From NCBI RefSeq assembly GCF_023028345.1, contig NZ_CP095487.1, positions 3,534,001-3,598,000 on the forward strand: a stretch of 64,000 nt of DNA, read 5' to 3'. Shown here piece by piece: positions 15,476 through 24,546 of the stretch. A program made the position numbers and the translations under genes. Position 1 is the first letter of the stretch; each line of letters starts with the position of its first letter. The notes beneath the pieces are model-generated. The model was not told the DNA's origin. It did not search any database and saw only the letters and a program-made list of their open reading frames with translations. The DNA is from Halorientalis marina. Lineage in GTDB: Archaea; Halobacteriota; Halobacteria; Halobacteriales; Haloarculaceae.

Positions 15476-16669
15476 TTACTCGGCCGGCCCCAGCGTCGAT
15501 TCGTGGCGGACGGCGTCGCGCCCGACTTCGGAGACGGCGTCGTGGCCGGCCAGCCCCATCGTGAGATCGAACTCCGCGACGAAGTTCTCGAGGTACGTGG
15601 CGACGCCATCGGCACCGCCGACGGCCAGTGCGTACGCGTACGGCCGCCCGAGGAGGACGGCGTCGGCGCCCAGCGCAACGGATTTGAACGCGTCGGCGGC
15701 ACGGCGGACGCCGCTGTCGAGCGTGATGTCGGCCTCGTCGCCCACCTCGTCGACGATCTCGGGCAGTGCCTCGACGGCCGTGATGGAGCCGTCGACCTGG
15801 CGGCCGCCGTGGGTGGAGACGCCCACGCCGTCGGCGCCGTGCTGGACCGCCAGCCGTGCGTCCTCCGGATGTAGAACGCCCTTGATGAACACCGGGAGGT
15901 CCGTGTTGTCGTGGACGAACTGGAGGTCCTCCCACGTCAGACTGGAGTCGCCGAAGATGTCGAGGAAGTGTTCGACGGCCGCCTCCGGGTCGTCCTCCGG
16001 GGGCTCGTCGAGCTGGGCGCGGAACTCCGGGTCGGAAAAGTAGTTGCCCACGCCTTCGCCTTCGAGGAACGGGTAGTAGCCCCGCTCGATGAGCCGTTCC
16101 CGCCAGCCGAGGATGGGGGCGTCGACGGTGACGACGATGCCGTCGTAGCCCGCCGCCTCGGCGCGGTCGAGGAAGCTCTTGGCGATGGCGTCCGACGAGG
16201 ACCAGTAGAACTGGAAGAACTTCGGCGTGTCACCCAGCGCCTCGGCCACGTCCTCCATCGGCGTCGAGGACAGCGAGCTCAGACAGAGCGGGACGTTCAG
16301 TTCGGCCGCGCCCTCGGCGGTGCCGATCTCCGCCTCGTCGTGGAGGAGCGTCTGGACGCCGAGCGGCGTCAACACGACGGGCACGTCGAGTTCGGTGCCC
16401 ATGAGCTTCGTCGAGAGGTCGCGGGTCTCGACGCCGCGCAACATCCGGGGGACGACCCGCCACTGCGAGAAGTCCGTCCCGCGGTCGAAGGTCTCGTCGC
16501 TCCCGGCGCCGCCGTGGACGTAGGCGACGCCCGCCTCGCTCATCGCCTCGTGGGCCGCCTCACGGAGGTCCTCGTAGGACACCGGGAAGTCGGTCGTTTC
16601 GCCCTCGAGCATTCCCTCGCGGTACACCTCGTTGACCCGCTGTGCGCCGAACCGCTCGCTGTCGACCAT
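15476..16669 (-). CDS. FMN-dependent alpha-hydroxy-acid oxidase, paralog 1
   Basis: A member of the FMN-dependent alpha-hydroxy-acid dehydrogenase family (lactate 2-monooxygenase / L-lactate oxidase / glycolate oxidase type), 397 residues. It oxidises an L-2-hydroxy acid to the 2-oxo acid. Visible are the FMN-site strand VVLTPLGVQ (98-106), the lysine in FIKGVLHPEDA (K263), the active-site histidine H287 in STHGGRQ and arginine R290, then the phosphate-binding LDSGVRRAAD and LLGRPYAYAL. The usual SNHG is STHG here. The TATA-like CCATATTG near 16695 is 26 nt from ATG 16669. A paralog lies at 17916-19133. Substrate uncertain. Confidence 0.88.
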   Translation of the reverse strand: MVDSERFGAQRVNEVYREGMLEGETTDFPVSYEDLREAAHEAMSEAGVAYVHGGAGSDETFDRGTDFSQWRVVPRMLRGVETRDLSTKLMGTELDVPVVLTPLGVQTLLHDEAEIGTAEGAAELNVPLCLSSLSSTPMEDVAEALGDTPKFFQFYWSSSDAIAKSFLDRAEAAGYDGIVVTVDAPILGWRERLIERGYYPFLEGEGVGNYFSDPEFRAQLDEPPEDDPEAAVEHFLDIFGDSSLTWEDLQFVHDNTDLPVFIKGVLHPEDARLAVQHGADGVGVSTHGGRQVDGSITAVEALPEIVDEVGDEADITLDSGVRRAADAFKSVALGADAVLLGRPYAYALAVGGADGVATYLENFVAEFDLTMGLAGHDAVSEVGRDAVRHESTLGPAE

Positions 16670-16797
16670 ATCCCATGCTGGGAGTACGGAACAATATGGG
16701 TTGTGTCACGAAGCGGGCGTCGGCGAGGGGCGACCCCGCACGCCGTTCGGCCGCGCCGCGCCACCGCTCATATACCGTTCCGGGCCGACGAGGGACC

Positions 16798-17415
16798 ATG
16801 GCTCGCATCGACTACGCCGACCCCGAGGACCTGCCCGCCGAGAAGCGCCACCTGCTCGACTCGATGGCGAACGAGGACGGCGGTGGCGACGACGACGAAC
16901 CCGGGAGTGACGACGGCGGTGACAGCGGCGCCGCCCACGACCTGCGGAGCGACCGCCTGAACGTCTACCGCCTGCTCGGGCGCAATCCCGCCATCCTGGC
17001 GGGCTTCCGGGAGTACCTCGGGACCGTCTGGACGGCGGCCGGCCTCACGCCCCACGAGCGGGAACTGGTGATCCTCGCGACGGCCCGGGCGACCGACTCG
17101 CGCTACGAGTGGCACCAGCACGTCCGGGTCGCACTGGACGAGGGTCTGCGTGTCGAAACGATCCTCGCCGTCGCCCGCGGTGAACCGGACCGGCTCTCCC
17201 CCGAGGGCGCGGCGCTCGTCGACTACGTGACCGCGTTCGTCGCCGGCGCCGTCGACGACGACGCCCACGACCGCCTCGCCACGCACTTCGACGAGCCGAC
17301 GGTCCTCGGCGTCGGGGCGCTCGCCGGCAACTACCTGGGGTTAGCACACGTCTTCGACGCCCTCGACGTCGACCTCGAAACCGAGTTCGTCGGCTGGGAC
17401 CTGGCGAACCTCTGA
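16798..17415 (+). CDS. Carboxymuconolactone decarboxylase (AhpD-like) family protein
   Basis: A 205-residue CMD-fold helical protein. The diagnostic region is LTPHERELVILATARATDSRYEWHQHVRVALDEGL, where Glu and His form the core pocket. It lacks the CxxC pair of true AhpD peroxidase partners. A low-complexity acidic insert (Glu/Asp/Gly, about 25-45) is a halophilic addition. ATG 16798 lies 25 nt after CATATACC (16770-16777). It is divergent from paralog 1 of the hydroxy-acid oxidases and convergent with the DUF4177 gene. Members may be decarboxylases, reductase-linked enzymes or unknown; a role beside hydroxy-acid oxidation is inferred only from location. Confidence 0.8.
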   Translation: MARIDYADPEDLPAEKRHLLDSMANEDGGGDDDEPGSDDGGDSGAAHDLRSDRLNVYRLLGRNPAILAGFREYLGTVWTAAGLTPHERELVILATARATDSRYEWHQHVRVALDEGLRVETILAVARGEPDRLSPEGAALVDYVTAFVAGAVDDDAHDRLATHFDEPTVLGVGALAGNYLGLAHVFDALDVDLETEFVGWDLANL

Positions 17416-17711
17416 GGGCCGAACTGGGAGTGGCATGATACACCATACCGAAGACGGTTGTGTCATCGGCCCCATCGTTCGGGTGGACTTCCACGCATCC
17501 GCCGACCCGGGCCGGTACGGGTTTTTACCTCTCCACCTACCCGGCCCCTGCGACGTGCTGTCCGCGGGTGCTGGTGGTCCGGTCCGTTCCGGCCGCGGTC
17601 TCGACCCACCGCGTCCGGCTTCAGTGTGCGACCGTACCCCCGGGAACCGGTGCGGTCGCACCGTACCGAGTCGCCGGTCCGGCTCGCGTCCGGACCGCGC
17701 GCTCGAACGTC
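17416..17711. other. 296-bp spacer between convergent genes
   Basis: No coding pattern, inverted promoter or RNA is apparent. A T-rich GTTTTTACC at about 17520-17528 could serve transcription termination for the upstream plus-strand gene. Confidence 0.35.
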
Positions 17712-17882
17712 TCAGACCGCGCGCTCGAACACCAGTCCGACGGTCGTCCCGTCGCGTTCGAGCGTCTCGCTCAACCGCCAGCCCTCGCTCGCGTACTCGT
17801 TGACGACGGCGTCGAAGTCGCCCACGTCGCGGCCCTGCGGGTCCGTCTCGTGTGTCGTGTAGACGTACTGCTGGTCGGACAT
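17712..17882 (-). CDS. DUF4177-type small protein
   Basis: A 56-residue protein matching the pattern of DUF4177: YVYTTHE at the start, then a helix VVNEYASEGWRLSETL, then a hydrophobic strand TTVGLVFER. Function of the family is unknown. ATG 17882 is 26 nt downstream of a TATA-like GGCTTTTCC (about 17905-17912), and the stop is TGA at 17712-17714. It sits just downstream of the second hydroxy-acid oxidase, on the same strand, 33 bp after its stop, but the promoter-like element suggests it can be transcribed separately. Confidence 0.7.
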   Translation of the reverse strand: MSDQQYVYTTHETDPQGRDVGDFDAVVNEYASEGWRLSETLERDGTTVGLVFERAV

Positions 17883-17915
17883 ACCGGAACGAGGGACGCC
17901 GGACGGAAAAGCCCA

Positions 17916-19133
17916 CTACCGGTCCAGCGCCGTCGGGTCCGCGAACAGCCGTCGCTCGTCGACCACGAACTCGCGGTCGATGTCGGCGACGGCGGTCCGG
18001 CCCGTCAGCCCCATCGTGAGGTCCAGATCGGCGAGGACGTTCTCACAGACCGCCTCGACGCCGTTTGCCCCGTCGACGGCCAGCCCGTAGACGTACGGCC
18101 GGCCGAGACAGACCGCGTCCGCGCCGAGCGCGACCGCGACCAGCGCCTCCGCGCCGCGGCGGATGCCCGAGTCGAAGAGCACGTCCGCGCCGGTGTCCTC
18201 GAGCGCCGCGGCGACCGCCGGGAGCGCCTCCAGCGCCGAGACCGCGCCGTCGACCTGCCGGCCGCCGTGGTTCGAGACGATCACGCCGTCCGCGCCGTGG
18301 TCGACTGCCCGCCGGGCGTCGTCGGGGTGGAGCAGCCCCTTCACCACGATGGGGAGGTCGGTCTGCTCGCGGAGCCAGTCGAGGTCGTCCCACGTCAGCG
18401 AGGGGTCGCCGAAGGCGTCGAGGAACGTCTGGATGGCGCCGAACTCGTTGTCCTCGGGCGGCTGGTCCAGCAACTCGCGGAAGGCGTCGTCGGTGAAGTA
18501 GTTCGCGACGCCCTTGCCGTCCAGTTGCGGGACGTAGCCCTTCTGGAGGTCCCGCTCCTTCCAGCCCGGGACCGGCGTGTCGACGGTGACGACGACGGCG
18601 TCGTAGCCCGCCGCCTCGGCGCGGTCGAGGAAGCTCTCGGCGACCGACCGCTCCGACGACCAGTACAGCTGGAACCACTTCGGCGTCTCCCCCAGTTCCT
18701 CGGCCACGTCCTCCATCGTCTCCGAGGAGACCGACGAGAGGACCATCGGCACGCCGGCCTCGCGGGCGCCCTCGGCGGTCGCCAGTTCCGCGTCCTCGTG
18801 GGCGATGGACTGGATGCCGATGGGCGCGAGCATGAGCGGGACCGGGAGCTCCTGCCCGCAGACCTCGACGGAGAGGTCCCGCTCGCTCACGTCCCGGAGG
18901 AACCGGGGGACGATCCGCCAGCGGTCGAAGGCCCGGCGGTTGCGGCCCACGGTGTTTTCCCCGCCCGCGCCGCCGGCGACGTAGTCCGCCGCCGTGTCGT
19001 CCATGACTTCGAGGGCCGCCTCCTCCAGGGCCTCGAAACTGATGGGCACGTCCGGCTCCACGCCGGCCGCACCGTTGACGAAGATCTCGCGCTGGCGCCG
19101 TTCCCCGACGTTGCCGTCCTCGGCATCGCTCAT
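17916..19133 (-). CDS. FMN-dependent alpha-hydroxy-acid oxidase, paralog 2
   Basis: Second FMN-dependent alpha-hydroxy-acid dehydrogenase, 405 residues, clearly homologous to 15476-16669 along the whole length. It has the canonical SNHGGRQ active-site motif (287-293, His289), LMLAPIGIQ for flavin contact, VVKGLLHPDDA and LFDSGIRRGAE, LGRPYVYGL. I start at ATG 19133 (MSDAEDG): GCTTTTTGTG near 19161 is 28 nt upstream. The nine extra upstream codons have no support. Two copies within 4 kb suggest different substrates or conditions. Lactate and related hydroxy acids are usual for the family, but the specific acid is not assignable. Confidence 0.88.
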   Translation of the reverse strand: MSDAEDGNVGERRQREIFVNGAAGVEPDVPISFEALEEAALEVMDDTAADYVAGGAGGENTVGRNRRAFDRWRIVPRFLRDVSERDLSVEVCGQELPVPLMLAPIGIQSIAHEDAELATAEGAREAGVPMVLSSVSSETMEDVAEELGETPKWFQLYWSSERSVAESFLDRAEAAGYDAVVVTVDTPVPGWKERDLQKGYVPQLDGKGVANYFTDDAFRELLDQPPEDNEFGAIQTFLDAFGDPSLTWDDLDWLREQTDLPIVVKGLLHPDDARRAVDHGADGVIVSNHGGRQVDGAVSALEALPAVAAALEDTGADVLFDSGIRRGAEALVAVALGADAVCLGRPYVYGLAVDGANGVEAVCENVLADLDLTMGLTGRTAVADIDREFVVDERRLFADPTALDR

Positions 19134-19207
19134 GTGCGTCCGTGAGGACCCGTCCCACAAAAAGCCAGAGGCGGACGGCGGCCGGGACCCACGAGGTGGC
19201 GCCCGGA

Positions 19208-20026
19208 TCAGACGTCACCGGCACGGAACCGCCGGTAGCCAAGCGCCAGCGGCCCGAGCGCCCACACGAGGAGGATCACGGCTCCCATCCACCAGCCGAC
19301 GTACAGCGGCGCGTCGGGGGCGATGTACTGGCTCGCCGCCTCGATGTCGAACCCGAGTCGGAGGAGCCGGTAGTAGGCTTCCCCGGGCTGGAGCAGGCGA
19401 AAGAGCAGCGCCCAGTCCGGGAGGTTCTGCAGCACCTGGACCTCCCCGCGGTGGAGAAGGACCATGATCAGCGAGTGAAAACTCCCGTAGAACGAGACGA
19501 GAAAGAGGTACGCGCCGACGGCGGCCATCGTGAGCCGGCGGTCGGTGAAGTCGGCGGCCGAGAGCGCGACCGCGACGCCGACGAACGCGGCTCCATAGAG
19601 CGCCGTCGCGAGCAGGAACCACGGGAACACCAGCGCGCCGTCGGTCCCGTAGCGGACGGCGGCGACGACGCTCGCGACGGTCAGGACGGCGAGCGTCGGC
19701 ACGAGCAACACGACGGTCCGGCCGACGAAGGTGCCGGCGATGACGTCCCGGCGGCTGTGGGGCAGCGAGAGGGTGAGAAAGAGGGCGCCGCTGTCGCGGT
19801 CGGCCGCGACCGACTTGTACCCCAGCAGCAGGGCGATGATAGGCACGAGGCTCACGACCGCCTGCGCCTGCCGGTCGAGGAAGGCGACGAACGTCGGGTC
19901 CCCCACGAAGCCGTGAGCGAACGCGTAGCCGACGAACAGCAGCGCCAGCAGGGCGGTGAGCACCCACGCCGCCCGCGACCGGGCGGCGTCGGCGACGTTC
20001 TTCCGCGCGATGGTGCGCCAGCTCAC
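19208..20026 (-). CDS. ABC-2 type transporter permease, second subunit
   Basis: A 272-residue membrane protein, third gene of an ABC operon. About six hydrophobic segments are visible (near 20-37, 55-70, 102-127, 134-158, 168-190, 245-263). The cytoplasmic loop ALFLTLSLPHSRRDVIAGTFVGR after segment two is the conserved feature of ABC-2/PF12679 permeases, and the same block occurs in the neighbouring permease. Its ATG overlaps the stop of the upstream permease by 4 bp (20023-20026), so translation is coupled. The transporter is probably an exporter. Substrate unknown; copper, drug and lipid exporters all have this arrangement. Confidence 0.85.
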   Translation of the reverse strand: MSWRTIARKNVADAARSRAAWVLTALLALLFVGYAFAHGFVGDPTFVAFLDRQAQAVVSLVPIIALLLGYKSVAADRDSGALFLTLSLPHSRRDVIAGTFVGRTVVLLVPTLAVLTVASVVAAVRYGTDGALVFPWFLLATALYGAAFVGVAVALSAADFTDRRLTMAAVGAYLFLVSFYGSFHSLIMVLLHRGEVQVLQNLPDWALLFRLLQPGEAYYRLLRLGFDIEAASQYIAPDAPLYVGWWMGAVILLVWALGPLALGYRRFRAGDV

Positions 20027-20832
20027 GCCAGATCACTCCCGGCGAAGCGACGGAAGGCCAGTTCCATCGGGACCACGACCCAGGCGGCGAGCAGGACGAG
20101 CGCGACCCACGGCCCGAGATACCAGGGCCCGTCGACGCTCGCGCTCGGGTCGACGAGGCCGGTCGTCGCCCGCTCGAAGGCGTTACCCGGCGTGAGCCCC
20201 GTCACGAACCGCACCGGTGCGGGCAGGTCGCCGTCGACGGCACCGACCGTGTTCAGCCCGAGTTCGAGCACTTCGACGGCCGGGTCCCAGACGAGGACGA
20301 ACAGGAAAAAGAGGGTGAACGCGAGCACCAGCGCGCGTCGTCTGGTGGCGACGGTGAAGGAGACGGCGATGCCCAGTCCGGTCCAGATCGCGCCGAAGAC
20401 GACCGACAGGCAGACGAAGAGGACGAACCGCGGGAGCGCGAGCTCGCCGAAGGGGTAGACGACGAGCCAGCCGGCGACGACCATCGCGGCGACGACGGTC
20501 GCGGCCACGAGCCCGACCCGGCTAACTGCGGTGCCGAGAAGGAGGTCCCGGCGGCTGTGGGGCAGAGAGAGCGACAGCCGGATCGCCCCGGACTCGCGGT
20601 CGGTGACGACGGCGTTGTACCCGAGCAGGAGCCCCACGAGCGGGACGACGGTGGTGAGCCAGCCGACGGCGAAGCCGCCGAAGCGGGCGGTCGTGTACGG
20701 CGGCGTCCCCGCCAGCGGGTACATGTAGCCCGCGAGGACGATCACGAAGGCGAGCAGGCCGAGCAGGAGCCGCACCGAACGCTCGCCGACGGTCGTCCGG
20801 CCGTCGTGGCGTGCGACGACCGACCACGTCAT
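20023..20832 (-). CDS. ABC-2 type transporter permease, first subunit
   Basis: A 269-residue permease with about six membrane segments. The cytoplasmic loop AIRLSLSLPHSRRDLLLGTAVSR parallels that in the next gene, so the two arose by duplication and form a heterodimer. The stop overlaps the next start by 4 bp, and its own start overlaps the ATP-binding gene stop by 4 bp (20829-20832). The complete unit is ATPase, permease, permease, transcribed leftward from the single promoter before 21740. Confidence 0.85.
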   Translation of the reverse strand: MTWSVVARHDGRTTVGERSVRLLLGLLAFVIVLAGYMYPLAGTPPYTTARFGGFAVGWLTTVVPLVGLLLGYNAVVTDRESGAIRLSLSLPHSRRDLLLGTAVSRVGLVAATVVAAMVVAGWLVVYPFGELALPRFVLFVCLSVVFGAIWTGLGIAVSFTVATRRRALVLAFTLFFLFVLVWDPAVEVLELGLNTVGAVDGDLPAPVRFVTGLTPGNAFERATTGLVDPSASVDGPWYLGPWVALVLLAAWVVVPMELAFRRFAGSDLA

Positions 20833-21740
20833 CGCCCGCCCCCGGTGTACTCGACGAACATGTCCTCCAGGGAGGCCTCCTCGGTGCGGAAGTTCACCAC
20901 CTCGACGCCGGCGTCCCGGAGCGCGACGAGGATGTCCATCTTCGCGTCGTTCGTGCAGGTCACCTCGATGGTCGGGCCGTCCTCGGCGACGGCGGTCTCG
21001 ACCCCCTCGATCCGCCGAATCTTCGACAGCGTCCCGTTCTCCAGCCGATCCGGTTCGATGACGAGTTTGGTCCCGCCGCCGAGCGACTCCCGCAGGCCCT
21101 GGATGGTGTCGACGGCGACGAGTTCGCCCGCCTGGAGGATGCCCACGCGGTCACAGACCGCCTCGACCTGTTCGAGGATGTGCGAGGAGAAAAAGACCGT
21201 CGCGCCGCGGTCGTTTTCCTCCTTGAGGATGCGGCGCATCTCCGCGGCACCGTTGGGGTCCAGCCCGGTCGTCGGCTCGTCCAGCAGGAGGAGGTCAGGC
21301 TGGCCGGCCAGCGCCATCCCGAGGATCAGCCGCTGGGCCATCCCCTTCGAGTAGCCGCCGGCCTTCCGGTCGGCGACGGCGGCGATACCGACCCGATCCA
21401 GTATCTCCATCGGGTCGTCGTCGGCCCCCTTCGACCGGATGGCGTACTCGACGTGCTGGCGGCCGGTGAGCCGATCGAACACCGAATACCCCTCCGGGAG
21501 GACGCCGATGTGCTCCCGGACCGCGACGCTCTCGCGCTGGCAGTCCCGGCCGAAGATCTCGACCGACCCCGAGGACGGTTTCGCGAAGTCGAGCAGGATG
21601 TTCAGGAACGTCGACTTCCCGGCCCCGTTGGGCCCGAGGAAGCCGAAGGTCTCCCCCTCCGCGACCGAGAGGTCGACACGGTCCAGCGCGTGGACCGCGC
21701 CGTACCGCTTCGATACGCCCGTGGCGTCGATAGCCGTCAT
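20829..21740 (-). CDS. ABC transporter ATP-binding protein
   Basis: The ATPase of the ABC exporter, 303 residues. Walker A is GPNGAGKST (36-44), followed by the Q-loop, the signature GYSKGMAQRL, Walker B LLLLDEPTTGLDPNG and the switch histidine in FFSSHI. The C-terminal 90 residues are the extension common in CcmA/NatA-like exporters. I choose ATG 21740 because the TATA-like TTTATGTAG (centre near 21767) is 27 nt upstream. A GTG at 21749 gives only three more residues and is too close. The gene heads the three-gene operon. Confidence 0.92.
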   Translation of the reverse strand: MTAIDATGVSKRYGAVHALDRVDLSVAEGETFGFLGPNGAGKSTFLNILLDFAKPSSGSVEIFGRDCQRESVAVREHIGVLPEGYSVFDRLTGRQHVEYAIRSKGADDDPMEILDRVGIAAVADRKAGGYSKGMAQRLILGMALAGQPDLLLLDEPTTGLDPNGAAEMRRILKEENDRGATVFFSSHILEQVEAVCDRVGILQAGELVAVDTIQGLRESLGGGTKLVIEPDRLENGTLSKIRRIEGVETAVAEDGPTIEVTCTNDAKMDILVALRDAGVEVVNFRTEEASLEDMFVEYTGGGR

Positions 21741-21967
21741 ACCCGTCACTCGTCGGGGCGGCTACATAAACCGGACAGCGGGGTTTCCCGGCCGGACACG
21801 CCCCCGAAGATTCATGTACGTCCGACCGCTGTCCACCGGTTTCCCCCCCGGGCGACCGCCGCAGTCCGGTCCCGACTTCTGTACATATTTATATATTGGG
21901 GGAGAGGTTCCGGGTCGGAATCCGCCGGTTCCGTTTTATTCCGGTGTGGGCAGGAGGTGCGAGCGGA

Positions 21968-23134
21968 ATGGTCCCCGACACCCTTCGCACTGCCACGGTG
22001 GCGGTGCTTTTCAGCGCGCTGGTCGTTTTCTCCGGTATCGGCACCGGAGCGGCGGCCATCGCCGACGGATCGACGGATGCGGAACAGCACGCAACGACGC
22101 CCGCGGACGCGACAGACGGCGCGGCCGACGACGACGCGAACGACTCGGCACCGCCCGCCGGTGGCGAGGTCGTCGAGCGCTTCCGGGAGCGTCTCGGCTC
22201 GCTAGAGACGGCCGTGATGACCGTCGAGACGAACGTGACGGTCGACGGGGATCGGACGACGTCCACCGAGCAGCGGACGTGGGTCGACTACGAGAACGAC
22301 CGGCTCCGGAGCGAGACCGAGACCGACCGGACCGAGACCATCACCGTCCGTAACGAGAGCTGGACGGTGACCTACGACGTGGAGAACGAACGGGTCCATC
22401 GGTTCGAGAACGACGGCGAGGCCGGCCCGCGGACGACCGTCGACCGACTGCTCAACGGTAGCGACCTCGGCTACGAGGGCCGCGAGCGTCTCGACGGCGA
22501 GGCGACCTACCGACTGAGCGTCGAGCCGACGAACACGGGCTCGATGTCCGGGTCCGTCGACGCGACCGTCTGGGTCGACACGGAGACGTACTTTCCCGAG
22601 GCGGCCCACGTCGAGACCGACAGCGAGAGCTTCGACTACGAGATGGACGCCCAGTTCCGGAACGTCACGCTGAACGCCTCCATCCCAGCGGACCGGTTCA
22701 CCATCGACGTTCCCGAGGACGCCGAGGTACCTGACTACTCGACGCCGGAGCGAACGACCTACGACTCGCTGTCGGCCCTCCGGAACGGGACGAACCGCTC
22801 GGTCCCCGACCCGGACGTGCCCGCGGCGTTCGACTTCGAGGAGGGGACCGTCGTCGAGGGTGACGACTACCACGCGATCACACTCCGGTACACCGACGGC
22901 GACGAGCGTCTCCACGTCTCGAAACGGCCCGCCATCGACTACGACTACGGCGAGAGCGACAGGTACGAGGCGGCCTCGGTCGGCAACCACACCGCCTACT
23001 ACACCGAGTTCGAGTACAACGAGACCACCACGTCGGTCCTCGTGCTCCCCTGTGCGGACACCACGTACAGCCTCTTCGGCGACCTCTCGAGAGAGGAGAG
23101 CGTCGACCTGGCCGAATCGCTGGCCTGCGAGTGA
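21968..23134 (+). CDS. Secreted LolA-like protein
   Basis: A 388-residue extracytoplasmic protein. It has a Sec-type signal peptide (about 1-30, ending near GTGAAAIA) and no lipobox cysteine. A low-complexity acidic linker (about 31-65) follows. Two related halves follow, with LolA-like beta features: ETAVMTVETNVTVDGDR ... TWVDYENDRLRSET, TVWVDTETYFPEAAHVE ... FRNVTLNASIPADRFTIDVPEDAEV, typical of LolA/DUF4292-like folds. Several N-x-S/T sequons suit S-layer-type glycosylation. ATG 21968 is 8 nt after GGAGGTG (21953-21959); TATA-like sequences occur at about 21886-21899 and 21931-21941. In archaea this fold is not tied to outer membrane lipid transport, so the role is unknown. Confidence 0.75.
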   Translation: MVPDTLRTATVAVLFSALVVFSGIGTGAAAIADGSTDAEQHATTPADATDGAADDDANDSAPPAGGEVVERFRERLGSLETAVMTVETNVTVDGDRTTSTEQRTWVDYENDRLRSETETDRTETITVRNESWTVTYDVENERVHRFENDGEAGPRTTVDRLLNGSDLGYEGRERLDGEATYRLSVEPTNTGSMSGSVDATVWVDTETYFPEAAHVETDSESFDYEMDAQFRNVTLNASIPADRFTIDVPEDAEVPDYSTPERTTYDSLSALRNGTNRSVPDPDVPAAFDFEEGTVVEGDDYHAITLRYTDGDERLHVSKRPAIDYDYGESDRYEAASVGNHTAYYTEFEYNETTTSVLVLPCADTTYSLFGDLSREESVDLAESLACE

Positions 23135-23173
23135 CTGCCGCGCGGTAGCCGCCCCACCGCGCCACCCCGCCAC

Positions 23174-24013
23174 TTACTCCACCAGGTCGTCGAACAGCCC
23201 CCCCAGTCGCTCGCGCGCGGCGTCGTCGATGCCGCCCTGCGGGAGCGTCAGCGGCGAGACGCTGATCCGGTCGTCGAGCAGTGCCTGCCGGTCGGTCCCC
23301 TCGTCGTCGGGCAGGTCGCCGCTGACCATCTCCGCCCACAGGGGGTTGTGGATGCTGAACCGGCCGTCCGCGAGGTCGGCGTGCATATCGTAGCGGTCGG
23401 TCGGGGCCGTGACCGCCACGCCCGCGAGCGGGCGCTCCGGCCGCGGGACGTTGACGTTCAGGTAGTCGGCCGTCCCGAAGGCGTCGCCCTCGACGGCGCG
23501 GGCGACCGCCTCGCGCCCGACCCGGGCGGCCCGCTCGAAGTCCGCCGGGGCGAGATTCTCGCGGTCCATCCCGAGGACGTCCATCGAGACGGCGACGCCG
23601 GGGACGCCCAGCGAGGCCGCTTCCCACGCGGCGCTGGCGGTGCCCGACCGCGGGAGGACGTGGACGCCGAGGTTCGCGCCGGCGTTACAGCCGGCGACGA
23701 CGATGTCGGGGTCGAACGCGCCGACGCCGAGGATGACACAGTCACAGGGCGTCCCGTGGACGGCGTAGCCGAGGTCGTGCTCCTCGTGGGGAATCTCCAC
23801 CGTGAACGGGTCGGCGTCGCCCTCGCCCAGTCCCGTGGCGCCGCCGCCGTCCCGGTCCGGTCCCATCCGGCCGTAGGAGAGGCCGCGGCCGACGGCGCTC
23901 TGGTTCGTGGCCGGCGCGACCACGGTCACGTCGCCCAGGTCGGCGAGCGCGTCGGCGAGCGCCCGCAGGCCGGGCGCGTCGATGCCGTCGTCGTTGGTGA
24001 GCAGTATCTTCAC
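23174..24013 (-). CDS. surE: 5'/3'-nucleotidase SurE
   Basis: SurE phosphatase, 279 residues, which dephosphorylates nucleoside 5'- and 3'-monophosphates and some polyphosphates. Metal ligands are in the N-terminal NDDG (7-10) and in VVAGCNAGANLG, with SAVGRGLS for phosphate binding. The start is GTG 24013, with a purine-rich GGGAGGGA about 10 nt upstream. The protein has a glycine/aspartate-rich insert at about 50-70. The gene converges on the secreted LolA-like gene and is transcribed alone. Confidence 0.93.
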   Translation of the reverse strand: MKILLTNDDGIDAPGLRALADALADLGDVTVVAPATNQSAVGRGLSYGRMGPDRDGGGATGLGEGDADPFTVEIPHEEHDLGYAVHGTPCDCVILGVGAFDPDIVVAGCNAGANLGVHVLPRSGTASAAWEAASLGVPGVAVSMDVLGMDRENLAPADFERAARVGREAVARAVEGDAFGTADYLNVNVPRPERPLAGVAVTAPTDRYDMHADLADGRFSIHNPLWAEMVSGDLPDDEGTDRQALLDDRISVSPLTLPQGGIDDAARERLGGLFDDLVE

Positions 24014-24147
24014 CGGTCGGTCCCTCCCGTGTCGGCCGCGATCCGTCGAGTGCCCGTCATCGTCGGTGGGACGGAGCGCCGGCGGGATAAGTGGTGCTAC
24101 CGCGCCCCGGACGGACGGTTGATGCCCGTCGAGGCCTTACGAGGGCC

Positions 24148-24546
24148 ATGTCCGACGACTATCCCGTGGCGGACCTGCCGACCCCGGACCCGACGTACGG
24201 GCCCGGGGACGCTGTTGCGCTCCAGTTGGACGCGCTCGCCACCAACGACGAGCCGCGGGCGAACGCGGGCGTGCTGACGGCCTACAACTTCGCCTCGCCG
24301 GCGAACCGGCGGGCGACCGGGCCGCGGGACCGCTTCGTCCGCATGGTCGAGTCATCGCAGTACAGTCCGCTGATCGACCACGAGGAGGCGGTCCGTGGCC
24401 CCGTCGAGCGCGAGGGCAACGCCGCGACCCAGCGCGTGACCGTCACCGGCGAGGGCCGGACCGTGACCTACGAGTTCGGCGTCTCGCTGCAGGCGACCGG
24501 CGCGTTTCCGGACTGCTGGCAGACCGACCGCGTCGTCGTGGTCTAG
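24148..24546 (+). CDS. DUF4864-like protein
   Basis: A 132-residue soluble protein with the features of DUF4864: an N-terminal VALQLDALATND helix, then AYNFASPANRRATGPRDRFVRMVESSQYSPLIDHE, and a beta-rich end. No catalytic residues can be pointed to. The start is ATG 24148. The CTAG at the stop is shared with the convergent gene at 24543. Divergent surE lies 134 bp away. The fold is probably NTF2-like, but this is inference. Confidence 0.65.
   Translation: MSDDYPVADLPTPDPTYGPGDAVALQLDALATNDEPRANAGVLTAYNFASPANRRATGPRDRFVRMVESSQYSPLIDHEEAVRGPVEREGNAATQRVTVTGEGRTVTYEFGVSLQATGAFPDCWQTDRVVVV

Noticed and set aside
16691-16704. ACAA-N6-TTGT near two promoters (16691-16704 and 43503-43516) as a shared operator
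   Set aside because: Four-base arms with a six-base gap arise often by chance, and the two sites differ in position relative to TATA. I kept it as a note only.
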